From Lignipirellula cremea (GTDB lineage: Bacteria; Planctomycetota; Planctomycetia; Pirellulales; Pirellulaceae), in contig NZ_CP036433.1 in the NCBI RefSeq assembly GCF_007751035.1, forward strand, positions 6,925,001 to 6,989,000: a stretch of 64,000 nucleotides of DNA, in the 5' to 3' direction. This document shows, piece by piece, positions 36,972 through 46,916 of this stretch. Within the stretch, counting starts at the first letter, position 1. Each line of letters starts with the position of its first letter. Made by a program: the position numbers and the translations under genes. The notes below the pieces were generated by a model. The model worked only from the letters and a program-made list of their open reading frames with translations, ran no database searches and was not told the DNA's origin.

Positions 36972-37892
36972 GTGTCGTCGAAGAACCGTCAGGTTGCTGT
37001 GATGCCGCTTCGGCCCGTTCCTACTCCCGTTCGCCTGGGCAGCCGTTCGCTGCGATACCAGTCGAAGTTAGCGAAGTCCGGCTGGCAGGGTCCGCCGCGA
37101 CGCCGGGTGTCCGCGTCTTCGGGTCGAGGCGAGTCGGCCGCCAACGACGATGAGAAAAAGCTCCGCCGCCTGGAAGCGGTGCTGTTCCTCGCCCGGGAAC
37201 CACTTAACAGCCGCAAGCTCAGCCAGTACGCCACCCTGGCCGACGGCACCGAGGCGCGCACGCTCGTCCGACTGCTCAATCGGAAGTACGACCAGGCAGG
37301 CAGGGCCTTCAAAGTCGCCGAGTTGGGCGGCGGTTTTCAATTGCTCACCCGCTCGATTTTTTCCAAATGGCTGCAGCGGCTGCCGCACGTGCCGACTGCC
37401 TTGAGGCTGTCATCGCCGACGATGGAAACGCTGGCGGTGGTCGCCTACCGGCAACCGGTGCTGCGGGTCGACATCGAAGCGATCCGCGGCGTCAGCTGCG
37501 GCGAACTTCTGCGGCAACTGATGGAACGCGATCTGGTCAAGATCGGCGGCCGCAGCGAGGAACTGGGCCGTCCCTATTTGTACGCCACGACGGGGCGTTT
37601 TCTGCGGATGTTCGGCCTCCGCAGCCTGAACGATCTGCCGCGTGCCGACTGGGTCCGCAACGCCGTTCCTCCCGCCGCCGAAATCGAAGAGCTGAGCGAA
37701 GATTCGACCGAGGAACCATTCACCGAGGAGGAAGGTTCCGCCGACGACGAAGGAAGCGAGGAACAAGCCAGTGAGAAAACCGTTTCGGCAGATGAAAAAA
37801 TGCTGATGGAGCCCGCCTCAGAAGACGAAACATCATTAGCCGCCCTGCACCCGGCAGAACCGTCCGAAGAGGAACAAGAGCCGTTGGAATAA
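36972..37892 (+). CDS. scpB: SMC-Scp complex subunit ScpB
   Basis: A 306-residue protein. A basic N-terminal tail of about 60 residues precedes two winged-helix domains. The conserved strand reads LSSPTMETLAVVAYRQPVLR, followed by VDIEAIRGVSCGELLRQLME and GRPYLYATTGRFLRMFGL. The C-terminal 80 residues are strongly acidic. ScpB dimers bind ScpA and SMC and help chromosome segregation. The start is GTG at 36972, with GAGG seven bases upstream. scpA is not beside it, which is unusual compared with most bacteria but common in planctomycetes. Confidence 0.93.
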   Translation: MSSKNRQVAVMPLRPVPTPVRLGSRSLRYQSKLAKSGWQGPPRRRVSASSGRGESAANDDEKKLRRLEAVLFLAREPLNSRKLSQYATLADGTEARTLVRLLNRKYDQAGRAFKVAELGGGFQLLTRSIFSKWLQRLPHVPTALRLSSPTMETLAVVAYRQPVLRVDIEAIRGVSCGELLRQLMERDLVKIGGRSEELGRPYLYATTGRFLRMFGLRSLNDLPRADWVRNAVPPAAEIEELSEDSTEEPFTEEEGSADDEGSEEQASEKTVSADEKMLMEPASEDETSLAALHPAEPSEEEQEPLE

Positions 37893-38381
37893 TGTCGCCC
37901 TGCGGTGTTTTTCCCGGGCCGCAAAACCGGTGCAATTTGCCCTGTCCGCCACTCGCCCCCGCCGCATCCAACGATATACTGATGCGTTCATTGAGAACAT
38001 CGCGGGACACACACGCAGCAGCTGCCAGATCCCTGGCGCCGACAGGTAGTGACCCGTACACGAAAAATTCCGGATATCCGGATACTAGTAATTAGCAGGC
38101 TGCAAGTCATTACCCGATAGCCAGCCAGGAAACCCTTGGGCGCCGCCCAACAATCGAGATACCCAAAACGCTTTGAGCAGGTCGCCTTTTGCCCGCCCGC
38201 AAAACCGCGATCTTCTGCCAGGAGAAGTCAACCCGCCGCAAGGCGATTAAAGGAGTGAAGCGGCCAGGCAGGGCGCCAAACCCGACTGGCCAGGAGTACG
38301 TTCGTTGTCCCGCATGGTGAGTTCGTTTCTGCTGTGGGAATCCTTTCGAAACGCGAGACATTAACGAGGAGGAGTGCAGAC
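37893..38381. other. Intergenic region with a 14-bp palindrome
   Basis: No credible gene in about 490 bases. A perfect palindrome TCCGGATATCCGGA lies at 38069-38082. The end of the region carries a strong GAGGAGGAG ribosome-binding site for the next gene. Confidence 0.5.
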
Positions 38382-38753
38382 GTGAATGCGTCCATCATTG
38401 TCGATTGGCCCGTACTGGATGAATTGCTGATCCCGCAAAATGCTGCGCTGGAGGCATTCCCGTTGTGTGTCGACGACGACGACGACAGCTGGGATAGCGA
38501 CGACGACGACGTCGCAGATGACGACGACGATCTGGACGATGACGACGACGATCTGGATGACGACGACGACTTCGATGACGAAGACGATTTCGACGACGAC
38601 GATGATGACGACATCGACGACGTGGACGATGATTTCGACGAAGAAGCCGACGACTGGGAAGAAGTCGACGACGAGGACGACGACGACGAAGAAGACGATG
38701 ACTGGGATGAAGACGACGACTGGGATGAAGACGACACCGACGACGAAGAATAG
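38382..38753 (+). CDS. Hyperacidic low-complexity protein
   Basis: A 123-residue protein from GTG at 38382, which has GAGGAGGAG eight bases upstream. Residues 1-28 are ordinary (NASIIVDWPVLDELLI). From about residue 30 to the end the sequence is nearly all Asp and Glu with scattered Phe, Trp, Val and Ile. The DNA is a run of GAC/GAT codons. The start signal is too good for chance. Such tails bind Ca2+ or basic proteins. The function is unknown. Long open frames on the opposite strand are shadows of the repeat. Confidence 0.7.
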   Translation: MNASIIVDWPVLDELLIPQNAALEAFPLCVDDDDDSWDSDDDDVADDDDDLDDDDDDLDDDDDFDDEDDFDDDDDDDIDDVDDDFDEEADDWEEVDDEDDDDEEDDDWDEDDDWDEDDTDDEE

Positions 38754-38773
38754 TCCCCGCCGCGACAGCACCT

Positions 38774-38793
38774 GAACCGCCGCCCGGCGGTTC
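38774..38793 (+). terminator. Hairpin behind the hyperacidic gene
   Basis: A perfect 9-bp stem GAACCGCCG with a two-base loop lies 20 bases after the stop codon. There is no T-run, so it may stabilise the 3' end rather than act as a full intrinsic terminator. Confidence 0.4.
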
Positions 38794-39484
38794 CCGCCCG
38801 TGCGAGCGCGCCCCCCTCTCTGTTCGGCGCCTCCTGGTGCGCCGGCAGTCACCTGTCGACTACTGTGGCTGGCGTTTCCGCCGCCCTTTAACCTGCGCCC
38901 GCCTGCTGTGGCTCGGCGGTCTGGCAGTGCAGGAATTACGGTCCGGATTGGCCGTCGCCCGTTTCTCCCTTCCAACCGCGGGGATCTTGCGAGTCGGCCT
39001 TTTCCGTCAATTTCTCCCCCCACGGAATCGCTCCCTCACCGGTTCTCCAGGCGGGGCGAACCGCAGTCATCCCTGGCGCCAGGCGCCACGACGCGGGAAC
39101 GGCATTCTTACTCCGGAAAGCCCGACGAAAACGCGAATCTCGATCGCCCTCGGCAGGCAAGGCGCGGTCCCTCTGGCCACCCCGCTCTCGGTACTTTCCC
39201 CGCATGGTCGGCACGCCCCCCGCGGGCTGGGAGAAGTTCCTCCCCCCGGACCCTCATGGGCGCCTAGACCATTTGTCGCTTAGCCCCTACCATGAAGGTT
39301 TGGTGAGTCAGAAAAGACAGCGAAATTACCGGCTTGCGACACTCCGCCTGCAGGGGCCGTTCGGAAGCGTAAATATTGTACCCATTTCCAAGTTCAAACG
39401 CGGCGGCGTCCTTTGAACTGGGCGAGTTGCTCAGCGACGCGGCCCGGACGAACCCTCAAAGGATTGGCGAAGGATCCGGCGGCC
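38794..39484. other. Intergenic region without supported features
   Basis: About 690 bases, pyrimidine-rich on the plus strand in places. I see no convincing gene, RNA or repeat. The open frame of the next gene begins at a TTG at 39413, but ATG at 39485 is preferred. Confidence 0.45.
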
Positions 39485-42400
39485 ATGGCGACCTCCTCTG
39501 AACGAGACCGCGAGCAAGTTCTCGATCAGGTGTTGGGATACCTCAACTTCTCGTCGGGCGCTTCGGACCCGCAATTTTTGCGGAACCTGAATCTGCTCGC
39601 GGGCATGCTGGCTCAGCAGCCGCAGGAAGCGCCCGCCTGGGCCGACGTCGGTGCGGCGTTGAGCGGCCGGCTCAAGGAACTCAAAGCCACGTCGCCCGCT
39701 TTTGGTGAAGCCGACCAGGCATCGGCGATGGTCGAAACGCTCATCGGCCGGTTGCTTTCCGGTTACCTGGAATTCCACCGCGATCTGCTCTTTCATCTGC
39801 CGCCCCGGGAACTCGACAACCCGCTGTTCATCGGCCGCTGCTGCGAAGCCCTGTTGCTGCAGGGCGCGCCCTGGTACGACACGGAACGGATCGTCGCCGG
39901 AGCCATTGATTACCTGAACGATTTTATCGGGTATCGCCCGGTGGCGACCCTCGAATCGCAAAAAATCGAGCCCTATCGGCACGAGCGATTGCGTCCTTTA
40001 CCGCTTTACATACGTGATGCGGGCGTCGCGACGGGCCGTTATCAACGTGTCGTCACGATCGCCCTGGAACTGCTGCTGGAAACCGACGAGGATATCCTCC
40101 GCTCCAGCCAGTTCGACCCGGAATTGATGGACGAACTGGCCGTCGATCCCAGGGCGTACGATTTTGACCACCCTGCGAACAAGCGACCCAATTACCACTT
40201 TGGCCAGTGGGATCCGCACGTGATCGACAACCGCGGTCGGTTCCGGCGTTTCATTGTGCAGCAGGTGACGCTCGACGCCCTGATGGCGCGGGCCCAGGAG
40301 CCGGGGGACCTGCCCGTCGCCGAAGTAGAATTTGAAGCCGGCGCGGTGCTGGCCGGCACCATTCTCATGGCTTCCGGGATCAGCGGGGCCGGTCCGGGAG
40401 CTTTCAGCTCGACGCTTTCCCTGGCCGACCTGTTGCCACATATCGCTTCCTATCGTGATTCGTTTTACGAGCGTCTGTTCAGTCGCGTCGATGGCGCCCA
40501 TGCGGCCCGCATCCGCCAGGAAGCGAACGAACGACGACAGCCCTTCGGCGGCGCCAGGCAGCATTTGAACGCCCAGCTGGCTCGCCGGCGGGCTTCGCAG
40601 CTCGAGCATGTGCAGCTGGCGAAGATCTTTGCCCGCATGGGCTTCCCCGAAGCGGCCGCCCGTCAGGCCGATGTGGTGCCGGCCGCCTCCGCCCGCACGC
40701 TCTGCGGCATCGATTGCCTGTTGAGTACGGGCAACCGTCTGCTCGACAAAGGCAGCATCGACGAAGCGGCCAGTCTGGCGCCGGCGGTCATTGATCTGCT
40801 CCAGCGGGGCATCGCCAGCGGGGCCATCATCGACCCCTGGAACATCATCGGGTTCGACGCCAATTTCAGCCTGTTTCCCGCCGTCGAAAACAGCGTTCGC
40901 GATCACCGGGCCGACGACCTGGTGGCGCTGATCGAGCAGATTTTCGCCTACTATTCGCGTGTGTGGAGCGAAGCGGCCGCCCGCAACCGGACCGACGTTT
41001 GCACTTCGATGCGGGAGCAGTTCCAGCAGACGGCCGCCTGGTGGCGGACCTACGCCGTGCACGAAGTCAGCAGCGTCGATGCGGTCGACGCCGACGACGC
41101 TTTCCGCGCCGCGGAGCATGTCGCCAGTGCGCTCAACGTCTGGCACAAAGGGGGCGCCGCCGCCGGCGATGTGGCCTTCTGGTCACAGCACGCCGGCATG
41201 TTTGAAACGCCCAAAGGCTACGCCCTGGTGATCGATGCGCTACTGCAGCGGGGCGATTTTGTGGCCTCGATGGCGCTGCTCATCCACTGGCTGGGCCAAG
41301 GGGTGCCGCTAGAGCAGGGAGAAAGCTCCTTCCATCGGCTGGCCGAAGTCTGGCTCTTCAAACTGCAGCAACTGGCGCTGGAAGAAGACCGCCTGGCGAA
41401 CGCGCAGCAGGCCTGGGAACAGATCCGCAAGTTCCTGGATTACCTGGAAGCGAACGCCGAGGAGTACTGGAGGGCGCCCCGGTTCGAACTGGGCCCGATC
41501 CGCAAAAAGAAAACCGACGACCCCGACCAGGCGACCGGCGAGAACGACGACGAGCACGACCTGTTTGGCGCCGCTTACGAGGACATGGTCTATCGCGACA
41601 GCACCGACGACGGCATGGAAGGCCCCGTGTTTGAAGCCGGCGCCAGCGAGTCCGACGACGAGCTGGAACGCGAGTCCCGCCGCATCTCCCGCCGGCTCAA
41701 CTTTCTCAGCAGCATGGCCCGCTTGTGGCGCATGGCGGCTGTCGTCCCGCCCGCCCTGGCCGGCCGCAGCACCAACGAAGAGCTCCGCCAGCGCGAATCC
41801 CAGGCAATGCGGCACTGGGCCATCCAGGCCGCCAACAACGATCGACAACTCCGCGAACTGATCGACGATGTCCAGTCGCACCAGGTGCCAGCCCCCTCAG
41901 GCGATCACGACTCCCTGGTCGAATACGACCGCCGCCGGTCGCTGAAAGAATCGCTGGTCGACCGGGTCATCAGCACCGCGGTCGACCTGTCCGACGCCCA
42001 TCGCCTGCTGGTCGCCGCCAGCCAGGCCGTCGGCGAGGAAGCGACCGCCCCTAGCGAACTGCTCAGCAATCTCGACCGGGACCAGCAACTGGCGATCGAG
42101 GTGTTCTCGGCCCTGCTCCGCGGCAATACCGACGGCGTTCGCTCCCGCTGGGTCGAACTGGGCAACGCCCTGGCCGACCGTCCGCTGCTGTATGTGCCGC
42201 TTTCCAAAGGCGGCGATCCGCACGAGATTGTCGCCGCCCGCGTCCGCCAGCAAACGGTGCAGGATCTGCTCGTCTGGCTGCCCCGCCAGGGACTGTTCCT
42301 GGAAACGTGCGAGCTGATCGAAACGGCCCGGGAGATGGAACGCGACAACCCAGTCGGACCAGGCGCCGTGACGGAGTTCGACGAGCTGTTCAAAATCGGC

Positions 42401-43441
42401 TACAAGTCGCTGGTCGCCTGCCTGGTGGAATCCGCTTCTTCCTGGAACGGACCGGGCGGCAAGGTTCCGCAAAAATCGCTCGTCAATTGCCTGGAGATTC
42501 TGACAGAAACGCTGCTGGTCAATTGGCTGGCCCACAGTCGCACGCTGCGTCTGTCGGTGCTGGAACGGGTGAAAGACGAACGGGTCTGGACACAGCTGGT
42601 CGACTTCATCAAGCAGTACGGGTCGGAACTGTTTACGCAGCGGTTCTTCAATTTTGGCAACGTCCGCGCCATCCTGCACCAGGGGGTCGACGCTTGGATC
42701 GCCCAGATTGAACAGTTTGGCGGCCCCGAAGAAGAGTACCAGTTCTACCGCGACCTGGGCGGCGCGCTGCCTCGCCGGGAAGCGATCGATCAACTGTCGC
42801 TGGTGCTGGAAGCGATCGTCGAAAACTACGGCGAGTACCGCGACTACAACAGCACGACCACCCAGTCCGACCGGGGCGAACTGCTCTACATGCTGCTGGA
42901 TTTCCTCCGTCTGCGGATGAAGTATGACCGCATGAGCTGGAATCTGCGGCCGGTGGTCTGGGCCCATGAGATCCTGGTTTGCCGCGGTATGAACGAGGCC
43001 GCCCGACTGTGGCGCCGGTCGCTGGCCGAGCGAATCGGGGTGGAAGCCGACAAGTACTGCAAACGCCTGGCCGACCTGCAGCAGAAATACGCCATGCGGA
43101 TGCCGACGATCGCGGATCGGATTGGCGAACGCTTCATGCATCCGATGTCGATCGACCGCATTCGAGCGCTCGTCCGGCCCGCGATGGACGAAGCCCGGAA
43201 AGACGGCAAGCACCCCCGGTTCGATCTGCTGGAACATGAAACAGAATCGCTCACCCGGGAGCCCAGCGGCGTCGGCCTCGATGTGCCGGCCTGGCTGATG
43301 GCGCTGGAAGAAGAGGTTGAGCATGTGATTCGCCCCGAGGTCGATCCGCGGGAAACGCCCGACTCGGTGATCCCGCTGGCCTCGATCAGCAACGAGGAAT
43401 TCCACCGCCAGATCGATATCTGGAAAGAAGAACGCTCGTAG
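39485..43441 (+). CDS. Very large hypothetical protein, 1318 residues
   Basis: I do not recognise a family. It is mostly alpha-helical with many repeated-looking helical pairs, no signal peptide and no obvious membrane segment. A charged, acidic low-complexity insert lies near residues 675-750 (for example KKKTDDPDQATGENDDEHD). Helical solenoid character suggests a scaffold. Its codon use and GC at third positions look like a genuine gene, and the opposite-strand frames are weaker. ATG at 39485 was chosen; TTG at 39413 would add 24 residues. It has the look of a clade-specific planctomycete protein. Confidence 0.75.
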   Translation: MATSSERDREQVLDQVLGYLNFSSGASDPQFLRNLNLLAGMLAQQPQEAPAWADVGAALSGRLKELKATSPAFGEADQASAMVETLIGRLLSGYLEFHRDLLFHLPPRELDNPLFIGRCCEALLLQGAPWYDTERIVAGAIDYLNDFIGYRPVATLESQKIEPYRHERLRPLPLYIRDAGVATGRYQRVVTIALELLLETDEDILRSSQFDPELMDELAVDPRAYDFDHPANKRPNYHFGQWDPHVIDNRGRFRRFIVQQVTLDALMARAQEPGDLPVAEVEFEAGAVLAGTILMASGISGAGPGAFSSTLSLADLLPHIASYRDSFYERLFSRVDGAHAARIRQEANERRQPFGGARQHLNAQLARRRASQLEHVQLAKIFARMGFPEAAARQADVVPAASARTLCGIDCLLSTGNRLLDKGSIDEAASLAPAVIDLLQRGIASGAIIDPWNIIGFDANFSLFPAVENSVRDHRADDLVALIEQIFAYYSRVWSEAAARNRTDVCTSMREQFQQTAAWWRTYAVHEVSSVDAVDADDAFRAAEHVASALNVWHKGGAAAGDVAFWSQHAGMFETPKGYALVIDALLQRGDFVASMALLIHWLGQGVPLEQGESSFHRLAEVWLFKLQQLALEEDRLANAQQAWEQIRKFLDYLEANAEEYWRAPRFELGPIRKKKTDDPDQATGENDDEHDLFGAAYEDMVYRDSTDDGMEGPVFEAGASESDDELERESRRISRRLNFLSSMARLWRMAAVVPPALAGRSTNEELRQRESQAMRHWAIQAANNDRQLRELIDDVQSHQVPAPSGDHDSLVEYDRRRSLKESLVDRVISTAVDLSDAHRLLVAASQAVGEEATAPSELLSNLDRDQQLAIEVFSALLRGNTDGVRSRWVELGNALADRPLLYVPLSKGGDPHEIVAARVRQQTVQDLLVWLPRQGLFLETCELIETAREMERDNPVGPGAVTEFDELFKIGYKSLVACLVESASSWNGPGGKVPQKSLVNCLEILTETLLVNWLAHSRTLRLSVLERVKDERVWTQLVDFIKQYGSELFTQRFFNFGNVRAILHQGVDAWIAQIEQFGGPEEEYQFYRDLGGALPRREAIDQLSLVLEAIVENYGEYRDYNSTTTQSDRGELLYMLLDFLRLRMKYDRMSWNLRPVVWAHEILVCRGMNEAARLWRRSLAERIGVEADKYCKRLADLQQKYAMRMPTIADRIGERFMHPMSIDRIRALVRPAMDEARKDGKHPRFDLLEHETESLTREPSGVGLDVPAWLMALEEEVEHVIRPEVDPRETPDSVIPLASISNEEFHRQIDIWKEERS

Positions 43442-43630
43442 TCGAATGCGGCTGTCGGCGCCAAATTTGCACAATTCTCCAGACGGCGCCAATGGCCGAG
43501 CGGGGCGGTGATCGCCTCGCTTTCTGCTCGCCCCCGAGTACGCATCGCTCGCGGTTCCTGCAGGAACGTGATCCGGTGTTCATTCTGCAGGATTTCGCCT
43601 CTTTCCTTGCCTTTTCTCGAAGGATCCATC

Positions 43631-43996
43631 ATGGATATTCGCACCACCGAAGAGCTGACCGCCGTGAAATGCAAACCGTGCGAAGGCGGCGTCGCCCCCA
43701 CGACGCGGGAAGAAGCGGAGCAACAATTGACCCGGCTGGCAGGCTGGCGACTTACCCATGAAGGGAAACGGATCCGCAAGGAGTGGACCGTAAAAAACTT
43801 CATGGCCGGCATGCGATTCTTCGAGAAAGTCGCCGAAGTGGCCGAAAGCGACGGGCACCATCCGGACTTGCATCTGGAAGGGTACCGGAATGTGGCGATC
43901 GAGTTATGGACGCACGCGATCGGCGGCCTGAGCGAGAACGACTTCATCCTGGCCGCCAAAATCGACGCCTTGCCGATCGAAGAGAAAAAGAGCTAG
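43631..43996 (+). CDS. 4a-hydroxytetrahydrobiopterin dehydratase (PCD/DCoH)
   Basis: A 121-residue enzyme with the family catalytic motif ESDGHHPDLHLEGYRNVAIE around residues 75-95, followed by LWTHAIGGLSENDFILAAKI. It dehydrates 4a-hydroxytetrahydrobiopterin, restoring the pterin cofactor of aromatic amino-acid hydroxylases; bacteria also use it in molybdopterin-related work. ATG at 43631 follows AAGGAT; the frame is open further upstream without family similarity. No phenylalanine hydroxylase gene is in the window. Confidence 0.93.
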   Translation: MDIRTTEELTAVKCKPCEGGVAPTTREEAEQQLTRLAGWRLTHEGKRIRKEWTVKNFMAGMRFFEKVAEVAESDGHHPDLHLEGYRNVAIELWTHAIGGLSENDFILAAKIDALPIEEKKS

Positions 43997-44211
43997 GCGG
44001 CGCCAGCCCAGCAGCATCACGCCCCCGGACTGGCGCTGAGGCAAATCCCCCAGGAAATGACGTGGAATCGAATGGCGGTTGCCACTATGATCCCCGCGTG
44101 CAGGTCGTCCCGCGGCACAGCGGGCCGGCAGCCGGCCAGGAGCGGAAGCCTTGCAATAGGGCCCCGTCGACCCGGTTTTTCCACCGTTTCCTGACGAAAA
44201 GGGGCGATTTC

Positions 44212-45015
44212 GTGTCGCACAAATTTTACGATATCCATTGCCATATACTGCCCGCGATTGATGACGGCTCTTCCTCCTGGGAAATGACGTTTGCGATGGC
44301 CAAATTGGCGGTCGCCGACGGCGTGGCGGCCATCGTCTGCACGCCGCACCAGTTGGGGACCAACTCCCAGAACAAAGGCGACCACATTCGCCTGCTGGTC
44401 GCAGAAACGCAGCGCCGCCTCGACAAACGCGGCATCGCCCTGCAGCTCCTGCCTGGCGCCGATGTGCGGATCGAACCGGAAATGATGAGCCAGCTGCGCA
44501 CCGGCGAAGTCGTCTCGCTGGGCGATCATCGCAAGCACGTACTGCTGGAACTGCCGCACGAACTGTACTTCCCGATCGACAACGTGCTGGACTCGCTGGC
44601 GCGGCAGAAAATGATCGGCATTCTGTCCCACCCGGAACGGAACGAAGGCATTTTGAAAGACCGCAGCGTCCTGGAGCCGCTGGTCGAAAACGGCTGTCAG
44701 ATGCAAATTACGGCCGGCTCCCTGCTGGGCGAATTCGGTCCGCGTCCCCGCGATTTCTCGGAATGGATGCTCCGCGAGGGACTGGTGCATTTCCTGGCCA
44801 GCGACGCTCATGGTCTCAAATCGCGTCGCCCGGGCTTGCGGAAAGCGTTCGAAAGGGCCGCCGAGATCGTCGGCGAAGAGGAAGCCTTTAACCTGTGCAG
44901 CGTTCATCCCCAGGCGGTGGCCGAAGGACGCAGAACGCCGTCCGGCTTTCGCCCGGTGGTGCATACCGCCAAACCGAACTGGTTCTCCCGCATCTTCCTG
45001 CGGCAAGCGTCGTAG
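44212..45015 (+). CDS. CpsB/YwqE-type tyrosine-protein phosphatase (PHP fold)
   Basis: A 267-residue PHP-domain metal-dependent phosphatase. Metal ligands are visible in YDIHCHILPAIDDG (residues 6-19), TPHQ, LSHPERN and SDAHGLKS. Enzymes of this type dephosphorylate BY-kinases that control capsule or exopolysaccharide export. GTG at 44212 follows GGGG and starts right before the metal motif; the open frame upstream is not similar. No BY-kinase or capsule gene lies in the window. Confidence 0.87.
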   Translation: MSHKFYDIHCHILPAIDDGSSSWEMTFAMAKLAVADGVAAIVCTPHQLGTNSQNKGDHIRLLVAETQRRLDKRGIALQLLPGADVRIEPEMMSQLRTGEVVSLGDHRKHVLLELPHELYFPIDNVLDSLARQKMIGILSHPERNEGILKDRSVLEPLVENGCQMQITAGSLLGEFGPRPRDFSEWMLREGLVHFLASDAHGLKSRRPGLRKAFERAAEIVGEEEAFNLCSVHPQAVAEGRRTPSGFRPVVHTAKPNWFSRIFLRQAS

Positions 45016-45186
45016 AAAATCCGTTCGCTGTATCGGGCAAATCGCCATCAGGCCGGTCAGCCTGACAGGCTGCGTCGTTGCGCCCACTTGCTGGCTACAG
45101 CAGGGCGCCAGATACTAGCCAGGGTCCGCTCTGAGCGAATCTGAGTATCTGGAATTTTTCGACGACTTCAAGAAGGAGCAGCCGTC

Positions 45187-45702
45187 ATGTCGCGCCCCGA
45201 AGCAGTGACCTTCAAAGGGAATGCCCTCACCCTGGCCGGACAGGAACTTGCCGCAGGCCAGTCGGCTCCCGACTTTACCCTGCACTTTTATAAAGACGGC
45301 TTGAAAACACTGACCCTCGCCGACCTGAAAGGGAAGCCGAGTCTGGTCAGCGTCGTTCCCTCGCTCGATACGGGCGTCTGTGCGATCCAGACCAAAAAAT
45401 TCAACGAAGAGCTCGCCGGTCTGGGCGACAAGGTGAATGCGGTAACCGTCAGCCTGGATCTCCCGTTTGCCCAGGGCCGCTTTTGCGGTGCGGAAAACAT
45501 CACCAACATGCGCACCGCCAGCGACTATCAGAACCGCAACTTCGGCGAGAGCTGGGGCCTGCTGATCGAAGAGCTGAAGCTGCTGGCCCGCGCCGTGTAT
45601 GTTCTCGACGCCGACGGCAAGGTGGTTTACGCCGAAGTCTGTCCTGAAGTCACCAGCGAACCGAACTACGACGCTGCGCTCCAGGCTCTGAAGAGCGCCT
45701 GA
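45187..45702 (+). CDS. tpx: Thiol peroxidase, Tpx type
   Basis: A 171-residue atypical 2-Cys peroxiredoxin. The peroxidatic Cys65 is in SLDTGVCAIQTKKFN and the resolving Cys100 in GRFCGAENI, the usual Tpx spacing. It reduces H2O2 and alkyl hydroperoxides with thioredoxin. AAGGAG lies 9-14 bases before the ATG. It stands alone, without a visible OxyR-like regulator. Confidence 0.95.
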   Translation: MSRPEAVTFKGNALTLAGQELAAGQSAPDFTLHFYKDGLKTLTLADLKGKPSLVSVVPSLDTGVCAIQTKKFNEELAGLGDKVNAVTVSLDLPFAQGRFCGAENITNMRTASDYQNRNFGESWGLLIEELKLLARAVYVLDADGKVVYAEVCPEVTSEPNYDAALQALKSA

Positions 45703-45932
45703 TCGCCAGCGCCGCCCCCCCGCACGGCGCCATTCGCGCCGGCGGCCAGCAGCGGGCTACCGCATTTGGCCGGTTGCCTGCCCGTCCTTTGCAAACAAAG
45801 GACGCCGCTGTTTCCCCCGGACCGGTCCCGCAACCGATTCCTCGCGTCGGTTCCAGGCCGCCCGTTTCACGACGGGGAAACAAGGAACTGCTACACTGAT
45901 TGGATCTCCGTTTCCTCAGCTGGAGGCTGACT

Positions 45933-46916
45933 ATGACGACCCCAGGTCCTCAATCGTATTCCGGCATTTATCTATCCAAAACGGATACCGATCTGCCTGA
46001 TCGTTTCAGCAACGACTTCGCCAAGTACAGCAATTTTCGCGAGCTGGCAGGCGGCGGGAATGGCGTGCTGATCGCCTGCAACGATAACAACCTGGGCCGC
46101 AAGGTTGTCATCAAAAAACTGGCTCCCGAGCATCGCCAGGACGCCCGCGCCCGGCGCCGCCTGTTGCGTGAAGCCCGCGTTACGGCCCAGCTAACGCATC
46201 CCAATACCGTCCCCGTGCACGAAATCGGCCTGACCGATGAAGGGGACCTGTACTTCACCATGAAGAAGATCGAAGGGGAGGACCTGTTTCGCATCCTTTC
46301 CAAGATCGCCCGCAGCGAACGCAAGGCAAACGAAGCCAACCCGCTGGATGAACTGCTGGGTATTTTACTGCAGGCCAGCAACGCCCTCAGTTACGCCCAT
46401 AGCCGGGGGGTGATCCACCGCGATATCAAGCCGGAGAACATCCTGGTCGGCATGTTCGGCGATGTCTTCCTGATGGACTGGGGCGTCGCCAAAGTCTGGG
46501 GCATGCCGAACGAAGGCTCCGAAGACGAAATCCCCCGCACGGATCTGCACGATCGACTGACTTCGCCCGGCAAGCGGCCCGGCACTCCGTTATATATGTC
46601 GCCCGAACAGGTGCGCGACAAAGTGGTCGACGAACGGTCGGACATTTTCAGCATGGGCGTCGTACTGTACGAAACGCTCGCCCTGAAAGAGCCGTTCCGC
46701 GGGGCTAACATCAACGAGACGTTTGCGAACATCCTCGACTACGATCCGCCGCCGCCCAGCAGTGTCGCCAAACATTGGGCCGTACCGAAAGCGCTGGACG
46801 AAATCTGCGCCAAGGCAATGCAGAAGAACCCACGGGATCGTTATCAGATGATGCGAGAAATGATTCGCGACATTAATCGTTTTCGCGCCGAAGCGATCGC
46901 CGCCCCGCCCGAGTAA
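45933..46916 (+). CDS. Eukaryote-like Ser/Thr protein kinase
   Basis: A 327-residue single-domain kinase without membrane helix or sensor domain. The glycine loop reads AGGGNGVLIA (residues 39-48), Lys61 or Lys62 is the ATP lysine in VVIKKL, Glu80 is in the C-helix, HRDIKPENIL is at 162-171, and the Mg site is DWG at 182-184 in place of DFG. The activation segment ends GTPLYMSPEQ. ATG at 45933 follows GGAGG with seven bases spacing. A short N-terminal part of 30 residues precedes the fold. Targets are unknown; planctomycetes carry dozens of such kinases. Confidence 0.92.
   Translation: MTTPGPQSYSGIYLSKTDTDLPDRFSNDFAKYSNFRELAGGGNGVLIACNDNNLGRKVVIKKLAPEHRQDARARRRLLREARVTAQLTHPNTVPVHEIGLTDEGDLYFTMKKIEGEDLFRILSKIARSERKANEANPLDELLGILLQASNALSYAHSRGVIHRDIKPENILVGMFGDVFLMDWGVAKVWGMPNEGSEDEIPRTDLHDRLTSPGKRPGTPLYMSPEQVRDKVVDERSDIFSMGVVLYETLALKEPFRGANINETFANILDYDPPPPSSVAKHWAVPKALDEICAKAMQKNPRDRYQMMREMIRDINRFRAEAIAAPPE

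Noticed and set aside
38228-39023. Ser-rich and Val/Ile-rich minus-strand frames opposite the hyperacidic gene
   Set aside because: They result from reading the GAC/GAT run backwards in other frames; the plus-strand gene has the ribosome-binding site.
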